A stretch of DNA of 64,000 nucleotides from Salarias fasciatus (taxonomy: Eukaryota > Chordata > Actinopteri > Blenniiformes > Blenniidae): assembly GCF_902148845.1 (NCBI RefSeq), contig NC_043755.1:1598378-1662377 (forward strand), given 5' to 3'. Position numbers and translations under genes: made by a program. The notes beneath the pieces are model-generated. The model saw only the letters and a list, made by a program, of their open reading frames with translations, had not been told where the DNA came from and did not search any database. Numbering within the stretch: the first letter of the stretch is position 1; every line of letters begins with the position of its first letter. Below are positions 13,064-29,857 of this stretch, piece after piece.

Positions 13064-14190
13064 ACTTTGGCCATCTCCATTTTCTGTGGAAAAACTCCAG
13101 TAGTAAAAGAGAGGTTACAGATGTAGGTTAGTGGATTTTCTATGCTATGTATTACATTTTTTACTATCGTCATGTCAATCCCATTGCAATCAGTTGAAGT
13201 CTTGTTTTTGAATGATTTTACTGTATCGATAACCTCTTTGGTTTCTACCTTGCTTAAAAAGATTGAATTTGGATTCCTTGATATGTTTTCAAAAACAGTT
13301 GGATCAATGATCTGATTTCCTCCCATTTTCGCAGCCAACTTCTCCCCAACACTTACAAAATAGTCATTGAATCCCTCAACTATGTCTTCTGGGTTGCTAA
13401 TGTGTCTGTCCTCACTAAAAAAAACGTTTGGGTAAACTTGAGTAGTTTTACTGTTCCTGATTAAATTATTAATTAATTTCCACATGCCTTTAATGTTATC
13501 TTTTCTTTTTTCTAGCTCTTTAGTATAATATTCTTTTCTGGATAATTGTAATATACTATTTAATTTGTTTTTATACTTTTTGTATTTGATCTCTGATTCT
13601 TTTGTTTGGTGCTTTATAAATTGTTTATTTAACAGATTCTTTTTCTTACAAGCATTTTTTAGACCCTTTGTGATCCATGGTTTATCATCATATTTCGAAT
13701 TACACTTATTTTTTCTTATTGGACAGTTTTTATTGTATAATGATATAAATACTTTTAAAAAGTATTCATAAGCATCATCAACATGTTTCTTGCTGTATAA
13801 CAATTCCGAATTAAATTCTTGTATTTCATTTTTTAGGGGATTTATGGTCTCTTCTGTTCTCCTCCTTGAATATTTGATTATATGTTTTTCTTTTTGTTTT
13901 AGTATTGCACAGTCATAGATAACAAAGATCGGCAAGTAATCTGAGATATCATTGATCAATAGTCCACAGTTAAGACTGCTTCCCATGTGGTTAGTGACGA
14001 TGTTGTCAATCACTGTTGCACTATGAGCAGTTATTCTAGTAGGTGATATAAGCCCATACTAGAAATGGTCTCTATAAATTCATCAGTCATTTTGTCTTTT
14101 CTTTCTTTGGACAGGTCAACATTGAAATCACCACACACAAACATGATCTTACCTGTTGTAGGAAACAAACTCTCCAAACTTAGATCAATA
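13064..14190 (-). mobile_element. L2/Jockey-superfamily LINE, endonuclease and early RT part
   Basis: The minus strand shows the apurinic endonuclease motif VCGDFNVDLSKE near 14100-14150. Next come VIDNIVTNHMG and ISDYLPIFVIYD, where the usual catalytic His of SDHxP is Tyr. A Lys-rich linker and the start of the RT follow (FKNKTSTDCNGIDM...VFPQKMEMAKV), stopping at the RTE 3' end. It is the 5' half of the element whose 3' half lies at 10535-11545. The 5' end is truncated. Confidence 0.8.
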
Positions 14191-14470
14191 CGTTATGTTA
14201 AAGATATTAAAAATGTCAAATATGATTTCGAGCCCAGCGGTTTTCTGTACATTCAGGGATGACAACTGACAAAATGAAGAGAAATTCATAAACTGAAAAG
14301 CTCAGAAGAGAAAAGTTTCCCTTTAGAAAACGATGAATACAAGCAAAAACCATTTTCACATCCTCACAATTCTATTTAGTGATTTAAAAACTATACAAGA
14401 GCAAAAATCTCATGGAAATTAATCTAACAGTAATCAAGCAATTAGTTACACTTCAGAAAACCTATTATTT

Positions 14471-14779
14471 TTATTGTTTTATTGTTACTGTTTCGTTAAA
14501 AAATAGCAATTCAAGTTCCATTTGTCTTGTAACTGCAAAACATGAGACTTCATTATATCGTTCTTTGATTATGCACACCTTCATTTGTACATTTTCATTC
14601 AGAAAGCTTCTTCTGGCAGCTTCTACAGAGTTTGTTTTTCCAACATTTTCTATCATGATTCTGGTTTTCTGGCCTCCTGGTAATTTGCAGTGAAAAGTTC
14701 TTCCTCTGCTGTCAGAGCACATTTCTTTTAAAGGTGTAATATCCATTATTTTCATTAAATTCCCCACAGGATAATGCAT
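14471..14779 (-). CDS. Hypothetical ORF, 102 residues, unidentified
   Basis: A single open frame from a true ATG at 14779 to a stop at 14471. The composition is protein-like, with segments such as MCSDSRGRTFHCKLPGGQK and RRSFLNENVQMKVCIIKE. I recognise no family, signal peptide or transmembrane segment. It lies between the LINE cluster and tyrobp on the opposite strand. It could be an exon or remnant of a decayed gene, or chance. Confidence 0.2.
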   Translation of the reverse strand: MHYPVGNLMKIMDITPLKEMCSDSRGRTFHCKLPGGQKTRIMIENVGKTNSVEAARRSFLNENVQMKVCIIKERYNEVSCFAVTRQMELELLFFNETVTIKQ

Positions 14780-15208
14780 TTGAAATTATTTCAAAATGAA
14801 ACCAACATTACTGTAACACTGATGTGTATGTGTATGGCAACAATCTGTTGTTATTTGAACGTTTCATAAAGGAAAACTTGAATCTTCTCTTGGCCAAAAC
14901 AAAATGAAGCTGTACTTTCATTTCACTGAAAGCGGGTGGTTTAAGAAAGCCTCAGAGAGCAGCAGCCGCACCTGAACATACACTAAACCACAGGTCAAGA
15001 GGAAATGGCGTTATGAACACACTTCAGAAGTGAGAAGTCCGATGTGAGGCGTCTAATCTTGATCAGCCTGAGACAAAGACATGATCTGATCAGTTGGGAT
15101 CAAAGTCTAAATCTATATTGCAATTACTTCTTTTCATGAGACCAACAATCCTCATGATATAGGAGAGGCATAAAAACAAATACCAGGCTCCTCTTTGCAT
15201 GGTGGACT

Positions 15209-15238
15209 GGCTCCTCCTCCTCCTCCTCCTCCTCCTCC
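15209..15238. repeat. CTC trinucleotide repeat
   Basis: About ten CTC units, roughly 165 bp upstream of the tyrobp start codon. Confidence 0.9.
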
Positions 15239-15402
15239 TGTCACAGTCGAATGGTGGCAACGTGAAAGACTGACAGCTCCTCATCTGTGAGCCTCATGAC
15301 CCTCTGGCTTCTCACATCGTGCCCTCTGGCGCCACAGCTCTGACACCTGGAAGGGAGCCTCTCCGTCTCGTTTCCCCCTCAGCCAGAGACGAGCATCAGA
15401 AG

Positions 15403-16064
15403 ATGTCCAACGCTTTCTGTGTCGTGGAGTCGCTGTTTGGTGAGTGAGCCTCACCTGTTTTGACATATAATGTTTTTATCATTTGTGGTTTTATGAGCTC
15501 CTTTTTTTTTTCTTTGCATACAGGATCAGCGGCAGGACAACAAGGTATATATTGAATCTCTTCACCTGTTGATGTATGAAGCTCTGTGTTTTGAATTTGC
15601 ATCTCTTAATCTATCTATGGACTTTTCCTCCCAAGAATGTGGCTCCTGCTACCTGGTGAGCATGGAGTCGGTACTGGGCATTATCGCCTCTGATATCATC
15701 TTGACCATCTTCATCTCCATCTCCGTGTTTTGCTTCGCCACTCACCACAGAAGGAGGAGTGAACGGGATTCACACGATGGTGAGCACTGACTTTGTGGGA
15801 ATTACTGCTCATTTAAAAAAAAAAAAAAAATCCTTCCTGAAACTTTAATTTTGCTCAACAGGCAAAAGAAATCTGTCATCATCCGTTTCAAAGAAAGCAG
15901 CCACAGAAGTCACGGAATCTCCCTATCAGGTAAAGTAACAGTACACATTACTTTAAGTGCTGTATTTGCGTTGCAGTGATCTCAAACTGATCTGTCTTGT
16001 CTTGTAGGAGCTACATGGAGTCCAGTCAGACGTATACAGTGAACTTCGACACTTTAGGAAATGA
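15403..16064 (+). CDS. tyrobp: DAP12-like ITAM adaptor (TYRO protein tyrosine kinase-binding protein)
   Basis: DAP12 is a disulfide-linked membrane adaptor that pairs with activating myeloid and NK receptors (TREM2 and KIR-type in mammals) through a transmembrane Asp and recruits SYK/ZAP70 through an ITAM. Exons are 15403-15439, 15524-15544, 15636-15779, 15862-15929 and 16008-16064, encoding 108 residues (human 113). Visible parts are a Cys pair (ECGSCY) for dimerisation, the membrane helix VLGIIASDIILTIFISISVF with its Asp, a basic segment, and the tail ESPYQELHGVQSDVYSEL. That tail is a complete YxxL-x7-YxxL ITAM, matching human ESPYQELQGQRSDVYSDL almost residue for residue. The leader MSNAFCVVESLFGSAAG is only weakly hydrophobic, so exon 1 is the least certain part. 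The gene lies in the same orientation as hcst and converges with the unidentified minus-strand gene. Confidence 0.92.
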
Positions 16065-16747
16065 AAGTTTAAAAGGGAACTGATGGCAGCAGGGAAATGG
16101 CAACAATCTCTAAAAGGAACCACATTAACAATCTTTTGATTTGCTACCTATGTAAACTATTTTGTATTTGAAATAAGAGTGAAATGTATCATATTCTGTA
16201 CTAACTTTAAGTGTGTTGTGTGTCCGCTGTGAACTATGAATTCATGTTTTTAATTTAATGTAAATTAAACTGCACCTTAAACCAGATGGCTCTCACAGAT
16301 TGTGTTTTATGTGACTGAAAGGTTGTGCAGTGTTCATCGAGCAGCATACGCCATTAAGATAGTCCACACAAGACACCAGTGTCACAACCTTTTAATTTTC
16401 AAGTCTTCTTCACATGATGCCAGGGGAAAAAAGATACATGTAAAAATCTAAATATAGGATGGAAAAAGTTCCAAAACTTGTGGAAGAAGAGTGTCTGCTA
16501 CTGGTGAGTCAACAGACACAGGTCCCTGAATCACGAGGAGGAAGAAGTCCAATCTGGAATAGAAGAAAACAGAGATGTTCAACATCAAATTGAAAATACA
16601 ACAAAGACAAGATGCAGAAAAGTGCTTTTTTCTTAGATGTGAACTTTAAATGCATAATATGTCATCAGCGGTTTAACTGATCAGGAAAAGACACATGCAG
16701 ATAATGTTTCAACAGCAAAATACAGAAACAGACCTCCGCTATGAGCA
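16065..16747. other. Convergent 3' flanks of tyrobp and the unidentified gene
   Basis: Holds the tyrobp 3' UTR, with a candidate ATTAAA near 16263, and, on the other strand, the 3' UTR of the minus-strand gene. No other feature seen. Confidence 0.4.
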
Positions 16748-18536
16748 TCAGGAGGTACGACTCCATGCAGGAAAAGATGGCTGGATGGGACCGGGTCCTG
16801 GACGTGCTGGATCAAGAAGAAGAGAGCTTCAATTAATCTTTTTGGAAAGCAGTATTCACAATATTTATAAGTGGAAGAAAAAAAACTTACCATACGGATG
16901 TATTTCAGAACTCATGTACTCCCGGGTTTCTGAGGGAACATGAATGAAACCTGATTGCTCAGGCTGTAGTTTCTGTAACATCGTATTTGTTTGATTTTGG
17001 AGAATCTCGTCTTACCGTCATCGTCTGCATCTCGAGCTTTACCCACTGCAGCCAGTCTTTCCTCCAAACTCTCTTCATCTGGCCTTTCTCCACTCTGGCT
17101 TGGAGCCAACCTACGCTTCACCCCGCCGGTGTCTCTGCAGTGAGTTCCTGACAGGCTCCCAGTGTCCTGAGGCCGCATCATTGCTTCTTCCTCACTGTTC
17201 AGATCAGTGTGCTCTCCGCTGGCCTGCTGTTCCCCCTGAGGCCCGCTGTGGTCCGAGCTCCTGAGGTCCTGCTGCAGCGTGCTTGTGGTGTCCGCCGACT
17301 GCACGTCGTCACTGTTCACTCCTCCTGTCCTCCTGGAAGGAGACCTGAGGGTCTCACGGCTGCCGAGGTCTTTGAACGCATCACAGAAAGACAGAAGTTG
17401 TTTCAGCGCCAGCGTCAGTGTTGCAGACAGTGTGAAGGTTTATACTGCACCTCTGCTTTCACCTCCAGTTTGCTCAGGAGCTTCTGGCACTGAAACTGTC
17501 AGAAAGGGTGTTTGGTTGTATTTCTAGCATATTATCGTTGTCAATTCATTTGCTTGACATCAGATCTCACGTACCTGGGGAACGACTGTTGTGGAACTTC
17601 TCTGCAGATTTTCCCACTGACATATCTGCAAATTCTTCAGTTTGAAGAAGAAAAGAAACTCAGGAATGTGTGGAAAAGTTATTTTAACATTTTGATTAGA
17701 AAAAAGGACAAAAAAACCAAAATGGAACCTTCAGATTTTTTTTCTTCCTCGGGAGCTCTTGCAGAATTATTGCCTGCTGCAGAAATAAGAAAAATTATGA
17801 TGATGATGATTTTAACAGTCAGATGATAAACTATTTATCACCCAACAATAAACCTGAGAGCAGGACTCATTCAGCGTGACTTTCTGTTCTTTTGTGATTT
17901 CGATTTTATTTTCTTCAGAAACCATAAGTCCTTTGAGGATCTGGCATGAAATATTATCCACCCTTCCTCTTTCATAATCGAATCTAAAAGTTGACATAAC
18001 AGCAACCTGTTGAGCTACAGACCTGTGATTTTTGTTGGTATGGCCTTTTCTGTTGTTGCACTAAATGCATCTGCGAAAACCGAAAACGCACAAGTTAATT
18101 CAACAATTCAAACGCAATTAAACCTACTTTGCAAAGATTGAGTTAAGTCAGAATAACTTATTAATTAACCTCACCATTCAGAAAGCTTAGCACATTTTCC
18201 CTCCGGGCTGGAAAGGGAAATGAAGAATTGGTTTCATCCCTCCTACATAATTTGATTAAATCTTTACACATTTAGTGTGCTAAATGTAACATTTATTCAC
18301 AGATTTTCCCATATGACTGCAGGTTACCTCTAACTGGGGATGTTTCCACCACAGCTGCAAATGGAAATAGTAGCAAACCACAAAAGAAGCTGAAATGACC
18401 AACATAAAAATGCAAATATTTGGATAAGATAAGATAGCAATGATTCATTTGAAGGTTTGCAATGATTGTATTGTAAAATGACGAGTGAAATAAATTTTAT
18501 TAAACTCAAAATAATATCAAGTACTCACAGATTCAT
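16748..18536 (-). CDS. Unidentified secreted acidic protein gene, nine predicted exons
   Basis: Reading the minus strand and joining GT-AG borders gives exons 18536-18529, 18389-18328, 18070-18023, 17776-17729, 17625-17575, 17495-17451, 17369-17016, 16929-16891 and 16806-16748. After the first, every junction is phase 1 and every internal exon from the third on is a multiple of three. The total is 714 nt, 237 residues plus stop. The N-terminus MNLFFCGLLLFPFAAVVETS is a convincing signal peptide. The mature part is acidic, Ser/Glu/Gln-rich and nearly cysteine-free: small exons of 15-17 residues, a 118-residue exon (...SLEERLAAVGKARDADDDG), then ETREYMSSEIHPY and a Pro-rich end. A possible ATTAAA polyA signal lies at about 16392. 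No membrane helix is seen. I do not recognise the family. A regulatory peptide precursor or a disordered matrix/immune protein are only guesses. The model was made by eye and single exons may be wrong. Confidence 0.45.
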
Positions 18537-20175
18537 TGTTGATTTTGGCCCACAGTGTCCACTGTCTGTGGGGGAATGGGCAGCTTGGCCTTTTTGTACC
18601 GCCACTGTTCATTCATCAGTGGGCTTCGCCCTTGTTAATTACAGATTCTGACGAGATGTATCAGGTTGAGTTTGGTTCAAAGGGTATTTCTGCGTGTCGA
18701 TCGGTGCGTGACGCGCACACAGAGAACCAACAGTTGTGCTACAGGTGTCCGATAAGCAAAACAAATCCCCATTCATTTCAGGTCAAACTGAAAGCAGCTG
18801 TTTGAAACATTCAAGCTCACAAAAGTGATATGATCTGATCTGATCTGATCTACCTATTATGTGCTGATTGCAGGTAAGTAGTTACTTTGTTAAACTGCCC
18901 CACTGACTATTCTGGTGCAGAACAGAGGAAGTCAATGTCACAGAGCTGGCATTGTTTTTTATAACTGTTGCACCATTGTCCATTCACACAGAGAAGCTCT
19001 ATACACCAGTCATTCATCGGCATAATGCATTGTGGTCCAACACAAACGTTCTGCCTTATGAAGTCTTTACATACAAAATGATGCCCACACTTTGTTCACA
19101 TCTTCATATTAATTGATTTATAAATTCTTTTGAGCTGCTGACCACACAATGCCTCACAGGGAGAAAACTCCTGCTTCCACATTTCATTGTAGATGTTTTG
19201 GCACAATGTGTGAATTTTAATGCTCAATTAGACAAAGTCTTGGTCAACATTAGTCCGTCAAAAAAGTTTCTGTGAGATTCAGGGTACATAAAGAAAAATG
19301 CTTCAGAAGTCAAGCACAAGTAATTGATCCATTCGTCATCTGGCAGAAAGACATTTAGTATCATTATATATTTGTGATAAACACAAAATGTATGTAACTT
19401 TACCCTTAATCCTGCATGTTTGCTGATTTCTGGCAGCTGTCTGCCTCCTGTCCAGGCCAAAAGATCCTTTTCTAAAATGAATAAAGTCTGTTAACTACAT
19501 TTGAATCCAATATCAATAAGAATGATGCCTTATATGTTGGAAATTGCATGTTAAGATGGAAACTAATGTATTATTCTCGATCCAATACAGCCAGTTTACA
19601 GTCATTAGTTTACCTTTTCTGCCCTGGACAATGCTTCATGTCCCACTGATCATATGACCTCAGTGGTCTCATATACAGTTACAGCGTATTCTGAGGCTAC
19701 ACTGTATTGTATTTTGCATATTTCAGGATGATATTGTATTGAATATTGTACATTTCAGGAGTATTTTTTTATTGGACATCCCACGTTTCAGGGCTGTATT
19801 TCATATTTCAGTTTTTTTACTACTATTTTAAAAATCTTGCTGAACTCTTTTTCATGCTTGTGTTCTGTATTGTCTTACTTTAATTCTAGGTGTGATGAAA
19901 TTTCAATTCTAGCCTTGTCTTGTATGAACAGCAATGCAATAAACCACCAGCAGGCCTGATGCAGCCACATGTGCTCATTATGTGCTCATTATATGTTGAT
20001 GCGGTGATTCTGGGGAAACAATTGAGAAGTGTTGAGAGGGCAGTGGATGGCGTGACGCGAGGCACCAACACACATACAGAGAAGTTTCTGCTGGACTGAG
20101 ACCTGTTGGTGGCAGCGCGAGCTGCAGCCCCCCTCGTGCTGACAGAAAAAGGAGAGCGCCCCCTGCAGGCGAGGC
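18537..20175. other. Intergenic DNA upstream of csnk2a1
   Basis: No gene supported. A short ATCTG tandem run lies at about 18829-18852. The sequence becomes GC-rich from about 20040, leading into the csnk2a1 promoter region. Confidence 0.4.
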
Positions 20176-20760
20176 TGTTCCCACTAAGCTCTTCATCTCG
20201 AGCATCGCCATATTGACGTCCCAACAACGCTGAGAGGTAATCGTGTTATTTAATCTCAAATCGTCGTTGCTTCGGGGCTACCGTTGAGGGCTCCGGGTGC
20301 GGGGTAAAGCTGAAAACAAGTCCGACAGCCACGGTACCACCCGGCTGCCCGCTCCGCGGGTTTATTGGAGGTTTTTTCAAGGCGTTGTCAGCCAGTTGCC
20401 TCGCCAGCCAGCAGGCTATTCACTCCCCTAGCCTGTTAGCTTAGCACTTTTGTAGCTTCAGGAAATGTATTTTTCGAAGCTTTTTGTCTAGTTTTGCCGC
20501 AATAGCGACCGTTCGAGGGGTGTTTCGGCTGTTTGGGACCTCAGTTGCTCTTTTCACACGGGTAAAGTTTGATAACGTGGCTGAGTTGGTTGTGACTTTC
20601 CAGCCGGCTTTTCTTGAGCTAATGCTAACTAGCCCGGCTCGCCCGGTGGCTAGCTGCTAGCTGCTCGCTGTTAGTTCCGCTGGAGGCCTTCGGGCCACAC
20701 TGGGTTTGTGCGGGCTGCCTCTCACCTTTTCATCAGACTATGACGCGGGCAAACTGCCTC
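20040..20760 (+). promoter_or_regulatory. GC/CpG-rich promoter region and noncoding exon 1 of csnk2a1
   Basis: A CpG-rich stretch ends with a likely noncoding first exon whose donor is at 20236/20237 (AACGCTGAGAG|GTAATC). The GC-rich start of intron 1 follows. A second possible untranslated exon begins at 20932 after TTTTCCAACAG. The transcription start itself cannot be placed. Confidence 0.55.
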
Positions 20761-21494
20761 TTATCTAAACCAACGAGTTCCACCCCGGGGACTGTTTGTG
20801 GTCTGAATGTTCATTTATTTAACACAGCCTCGCTTACGTTCGCTGTGTCGGTGCCGTCCGCTGCCTCTCACAGTTTGCTTTAATTGACAGTATTGATTTT
20901 AATCAACCTACTTTCTGCCCTTTTCCAACAGGAGACACTGCCTTGTTGTAGCCCCCAGTGATGACTGTATTGAACCCTGTACCTCCTGATTAGACTGGTT
21001 GGATGCCCCCATTTAACATCCAGGTTTCTCCATTTCGTACGCTGCCATATTTCTACAGAGCAGATAATGCTAAAGATTATACTGAAGTTTGATTTATTGA
21101 CCTTTTACTGCATATCTGAAGTACGTGAGGAACGTGCACTCCTAATTTTTTGAGGAAATCAACATTCTGCAAAACAATTTGCTGATTAATTGTTTTCAAC
21201 CTGTCGTTTAAACACTGCAGTGCCTCTTTATTTTAACAACATTTTTTTAAATTATTATTTGTGTCGTTCATTTAGATTTCTGACTGTAAAGGCATCTCAG
21301 ACACTCTTGCTCCACTTTATCTTTCACCCTAATCCTGGAGGAAACCTCCCAGGTACTCCTGAATGATGAATTACTACTCATTGTGAAATTTTTTGGGGTT
21401 TTTTGTCTCTTGTAATTTTCTGACAGGTACAACAGATTCACAGTCTTTTCTTTTTCCCTGTTTTAGGAGATTTAGAGAAGATCCTGTGTAGAAT

Positions 21495-26982
<5,488 letters not shown>

Positions 26983-27269
26983 AGCCACTTCCTCTCCTGT
27001 GTTCATGTGCGCTCGTGGCCGCGTTCCACAGAGCTCTGGCCGAGGCTCGGGGCCACGGCTCCCCTTTTTATGTTCAGAATAACAAAGAAGATTTAAAAAA
27101 AAAATTGCTTTTCACATTCAGTTATATTTTGACACCTGGACTTGACAGAAACGTATTGTTGCACCTGTCAGGATTATTAGAATTAATTTGGGTGTGTTAT
27201 TTGACAATGCCATTGTCTAGAAATTCTAATAAGATGTAGACATGAAGAGAATGGATAATAAAATTTATT

Positions 27270-28040
27270 TTGTATGTTCCAAATATACAGTCTTGCTTGA
27301 AACTGTTTGATGGGGGATCCTGCTGTATTACACTGTGAACCTTTACACGACTTCACATCACAGAGTCAGGAGCCCGGTGCGCCCCGCCCCTGGACAGCGC
27401 TCGCCGGTTGCACACGATGTAATGTGCAGGAGTTGTTGGTGTGTTGAAGTTGTTAGATGCTATCATTCATTAATTGGACTCTTGTAGATATTCTACAGTT
27501 ACTGTCAGGTTGCATGCACCCAATGCTGAGTTTCACAGGGTCAATAGTTTGCCAATTTTATGTTACTTTCACTTCTGTATGTGTATGTATGTGTTCATGT
27601 TTGTTTTTTATGAAGTCTCTTACACATGATTTTGATTACATAGACAATTTTGTAACTTTTTTGCTTTATGTTGGGAGGAGTCATCACCTACAAAAAAAAA
27701 ACAACTTCAAAAATAAACAATTTAAACAGGGTTTTTGCAAGCACTACATTGTTATTGAGTGGTTGCGTTGGCAATAACACGAGCAAATTAACTGAATTCA
27801 GAACGCGTAATCCCATACCTTTGGGACGCAGTGGAGTGTATTTGCTTTGACTTGAACTGTGAATTTCTCAAGATTTCTTGAGCTCTGTAAGGCTGAAAGT
27901 ACGTTTTTGGAAAAAAGCCGTGAAGTGCGTTCAGTCAGATGCTGTCAATACTGTTAAAAAACTGAAGTTGGTAATAAGTTAGCTTATTGAAAAGCTGAAG
28001 CTGCATAACTCCTTTACAGTGTGGCCTAAGATGATGAAAT
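27270..28040. other. Intergenic DNA after csnk2a1
   Basis: Downstream flank of csnk2a1. No gene or clear repeat is seen. Confidence 0.35.
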
Positions 28041-28269
28041 CCAGCTTGAATCAATCATTTAAAATGCAATCGGAAATAACTCCTGCCATTACGTGTAAGC
28101 AGACCTCTGAATCATCGAGCACCTGTCCTCTGTCTCCTCATCCAGCTTATGGGCAGGAGGCAGGATCGGCTGAAATGGTCTGAACAGAAACCACACATGT
28201 ATAAATTTATCCATCAATATTCTTCCTCACATACTGGACATGGGGTAGCAGTATAAAGAGCAATGAAGC

Positions 28270-28830
28270 CCAGACATTCCAGTCCCTCCAGCTTCCTCCA
28301 GCTCTTCTGGGAGGGTGTAGAGTCACTCCCACGCCAAACCAGGGATGTAATTTCTCCAGCGAGTCCCGGGCCGACCTCGGGTCGTCCTCCCAGCTGGAGG
28401 CGCCTGGTGAACTTCTAATGGCAGTCGATCTGGCAGCAGATCAATGCACACAAGCAACCCTCCTCGCCACAACGTTCCGATACACTGAAACTGTGGATTT
28501 AGTGATCTCAGGAATCCTTCATAGATAACACCTCAAGACTCTCAAACTCCCCCACCTGAAGAATATCCTCCTACTCTAGAGATGCTGCTCTTCATCCTAA
28601 CCTCTTCACACTCGGCTGGGAGCTGTTCCAGCTTCAGCTGGAGGCGATCATGTGATGATGCCACAGCATCATCAGCAGGAAAAAAAACAAACAAGAAAAA
28701 ACGTTATCTGACCTCCCACGTGAAGCCTTCCTGACCTGGACTGTGCCTCGACACCCTGTCCATAAAGATCGGTAACAGAAGACGAGGCGCAGCCTTGGCA
28801 GAGTCCAATGCTCACCTTGAACAAGCCCGA
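28270..28830 (-). mobile_element. Decayed LINE fragment (RTE-like) on the minus strand
   Basis: The stretch carries phrases typical of antisense fish RTE-type LINEs: 'ctccagctcttctgggagg', 'tttctccagcgagtcccggg' and, near 28755, 'accctgtccataaagat'. No frame is open over a useful length. The family assignment is from memory of such repeats and is tentative. Confidence 0.45.
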
Positions 28831-29857
28831 CTCAATGCCAAGTATTCAACCACAGCTCTCACACAGGAGTACAGAGATGGAACAGGCCAAGCTCCCAAAG
28901 CACCCCCCACAAGATATTGATTTAAAAATAGAGGAGGAAACAGAAAGTTATGGACAAAGCAGTAGAATGGAAACGTCCCCAAACCTGGACCAACTGATTT
29001 TTCAAACTGAAGTCTGTGCTGATTTTAATGTATTCCCCGATGATCTACTGTATTAATTACGGCTGGGACTGAGCCAAGGGATGAGTGAGGCAGCCCTGAA
29101 GCAACCTCACTGCAAGGGAAGCAGCATTGACATCAAAACCATACTGTGGGTGGAAATCTATAGCAACAGAAATGCTCTAAAAGTAAGATCAGATTCGATA
29201 TACCAAATGGTGTATGGTAAGTTTGTTTACATTTGCTGGTTTGTGTTGCAGAATATGAGATATTTTGCTTGTATTTAAAATGCAGGTACATTATATGAAT
29301 GATAAAAATTTAAGATCATTCCGTTTCCTGGTGATTGTTTATCTTTTTTGTGTGTGCTGGCCTCCTGCTGTATTCTTCTCAACTATCCATCACCATCTTT
29401 TTTAAATTCATTTATTTTTTTGAATAATTATCATGATTTTACATGTCAACGGATGTATGTTGCTCCTCAATCTGCAGAAAACCAATCCCAGTTCAATGCA
29501 GGAAACAATCTGTAAGGCGTTCATGAAGGCCTCTCGTGATCATTGATATGTTGCATTCAGGTACTTGTCAAATGTCGGAAATGTTTCTTTCAAAATTGAA
29601 GCAGCGTTCTTGTCCTCTTCCGTGGACAGGGCATTTGTGTAAAGCGTTGAGCTTTGAAACTGTATAGCAATACAAGGTTTCTATGGTGTGAGAAATTTCT
29701 ACCAAGGCACCAAGAGAAAAAAAGGAGAAGTCGTTTGTTGTGGTATTTCCGTTGGTCGTGAACGCAGCAGCCTGCAGACGCGCCTCTGGAGACGCGCCTT
29801 CGGTTCAGCAGTCGCTCAATCTCACACACTTTGAAGAGTCTCTTTCATGATTTCACA
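28831..29857. other. Intergenic DNA and promoter region of paraoxonase A
   Basis: No gene supported. The last 100 bp before 29858 are more GC-rich (about 29760-29815) and are the likely promoter of the first paraoxonase gene. Confidence 0.35.

Noticed and set aside
16681-16893. Hydrophobic minus-strand frame that could be a membrane segment of the unidentified gene
   Set aside because: With the correct phase at the 16806 acceptor, the frame ends after 19 residues with no membrane helix. The hydrophobic stretch is out of frame.
17812-17997. Cysteine-bearing 61-codon frame (SCQILKGLMVSEENK...) that resembles a short cytokine domain
   Set aside because: Its splice phase does not fit the flanking exons of the minus-strand gene: the intron to the previous exon would be only about 40 bp and the frame differs. 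Probably chance within an intron.
28808-29056. 82-codon plus-strand frame upstream of paraoxonase A
   Set aside because: It begins inside the decayed LINE fragment and shows no family signal.
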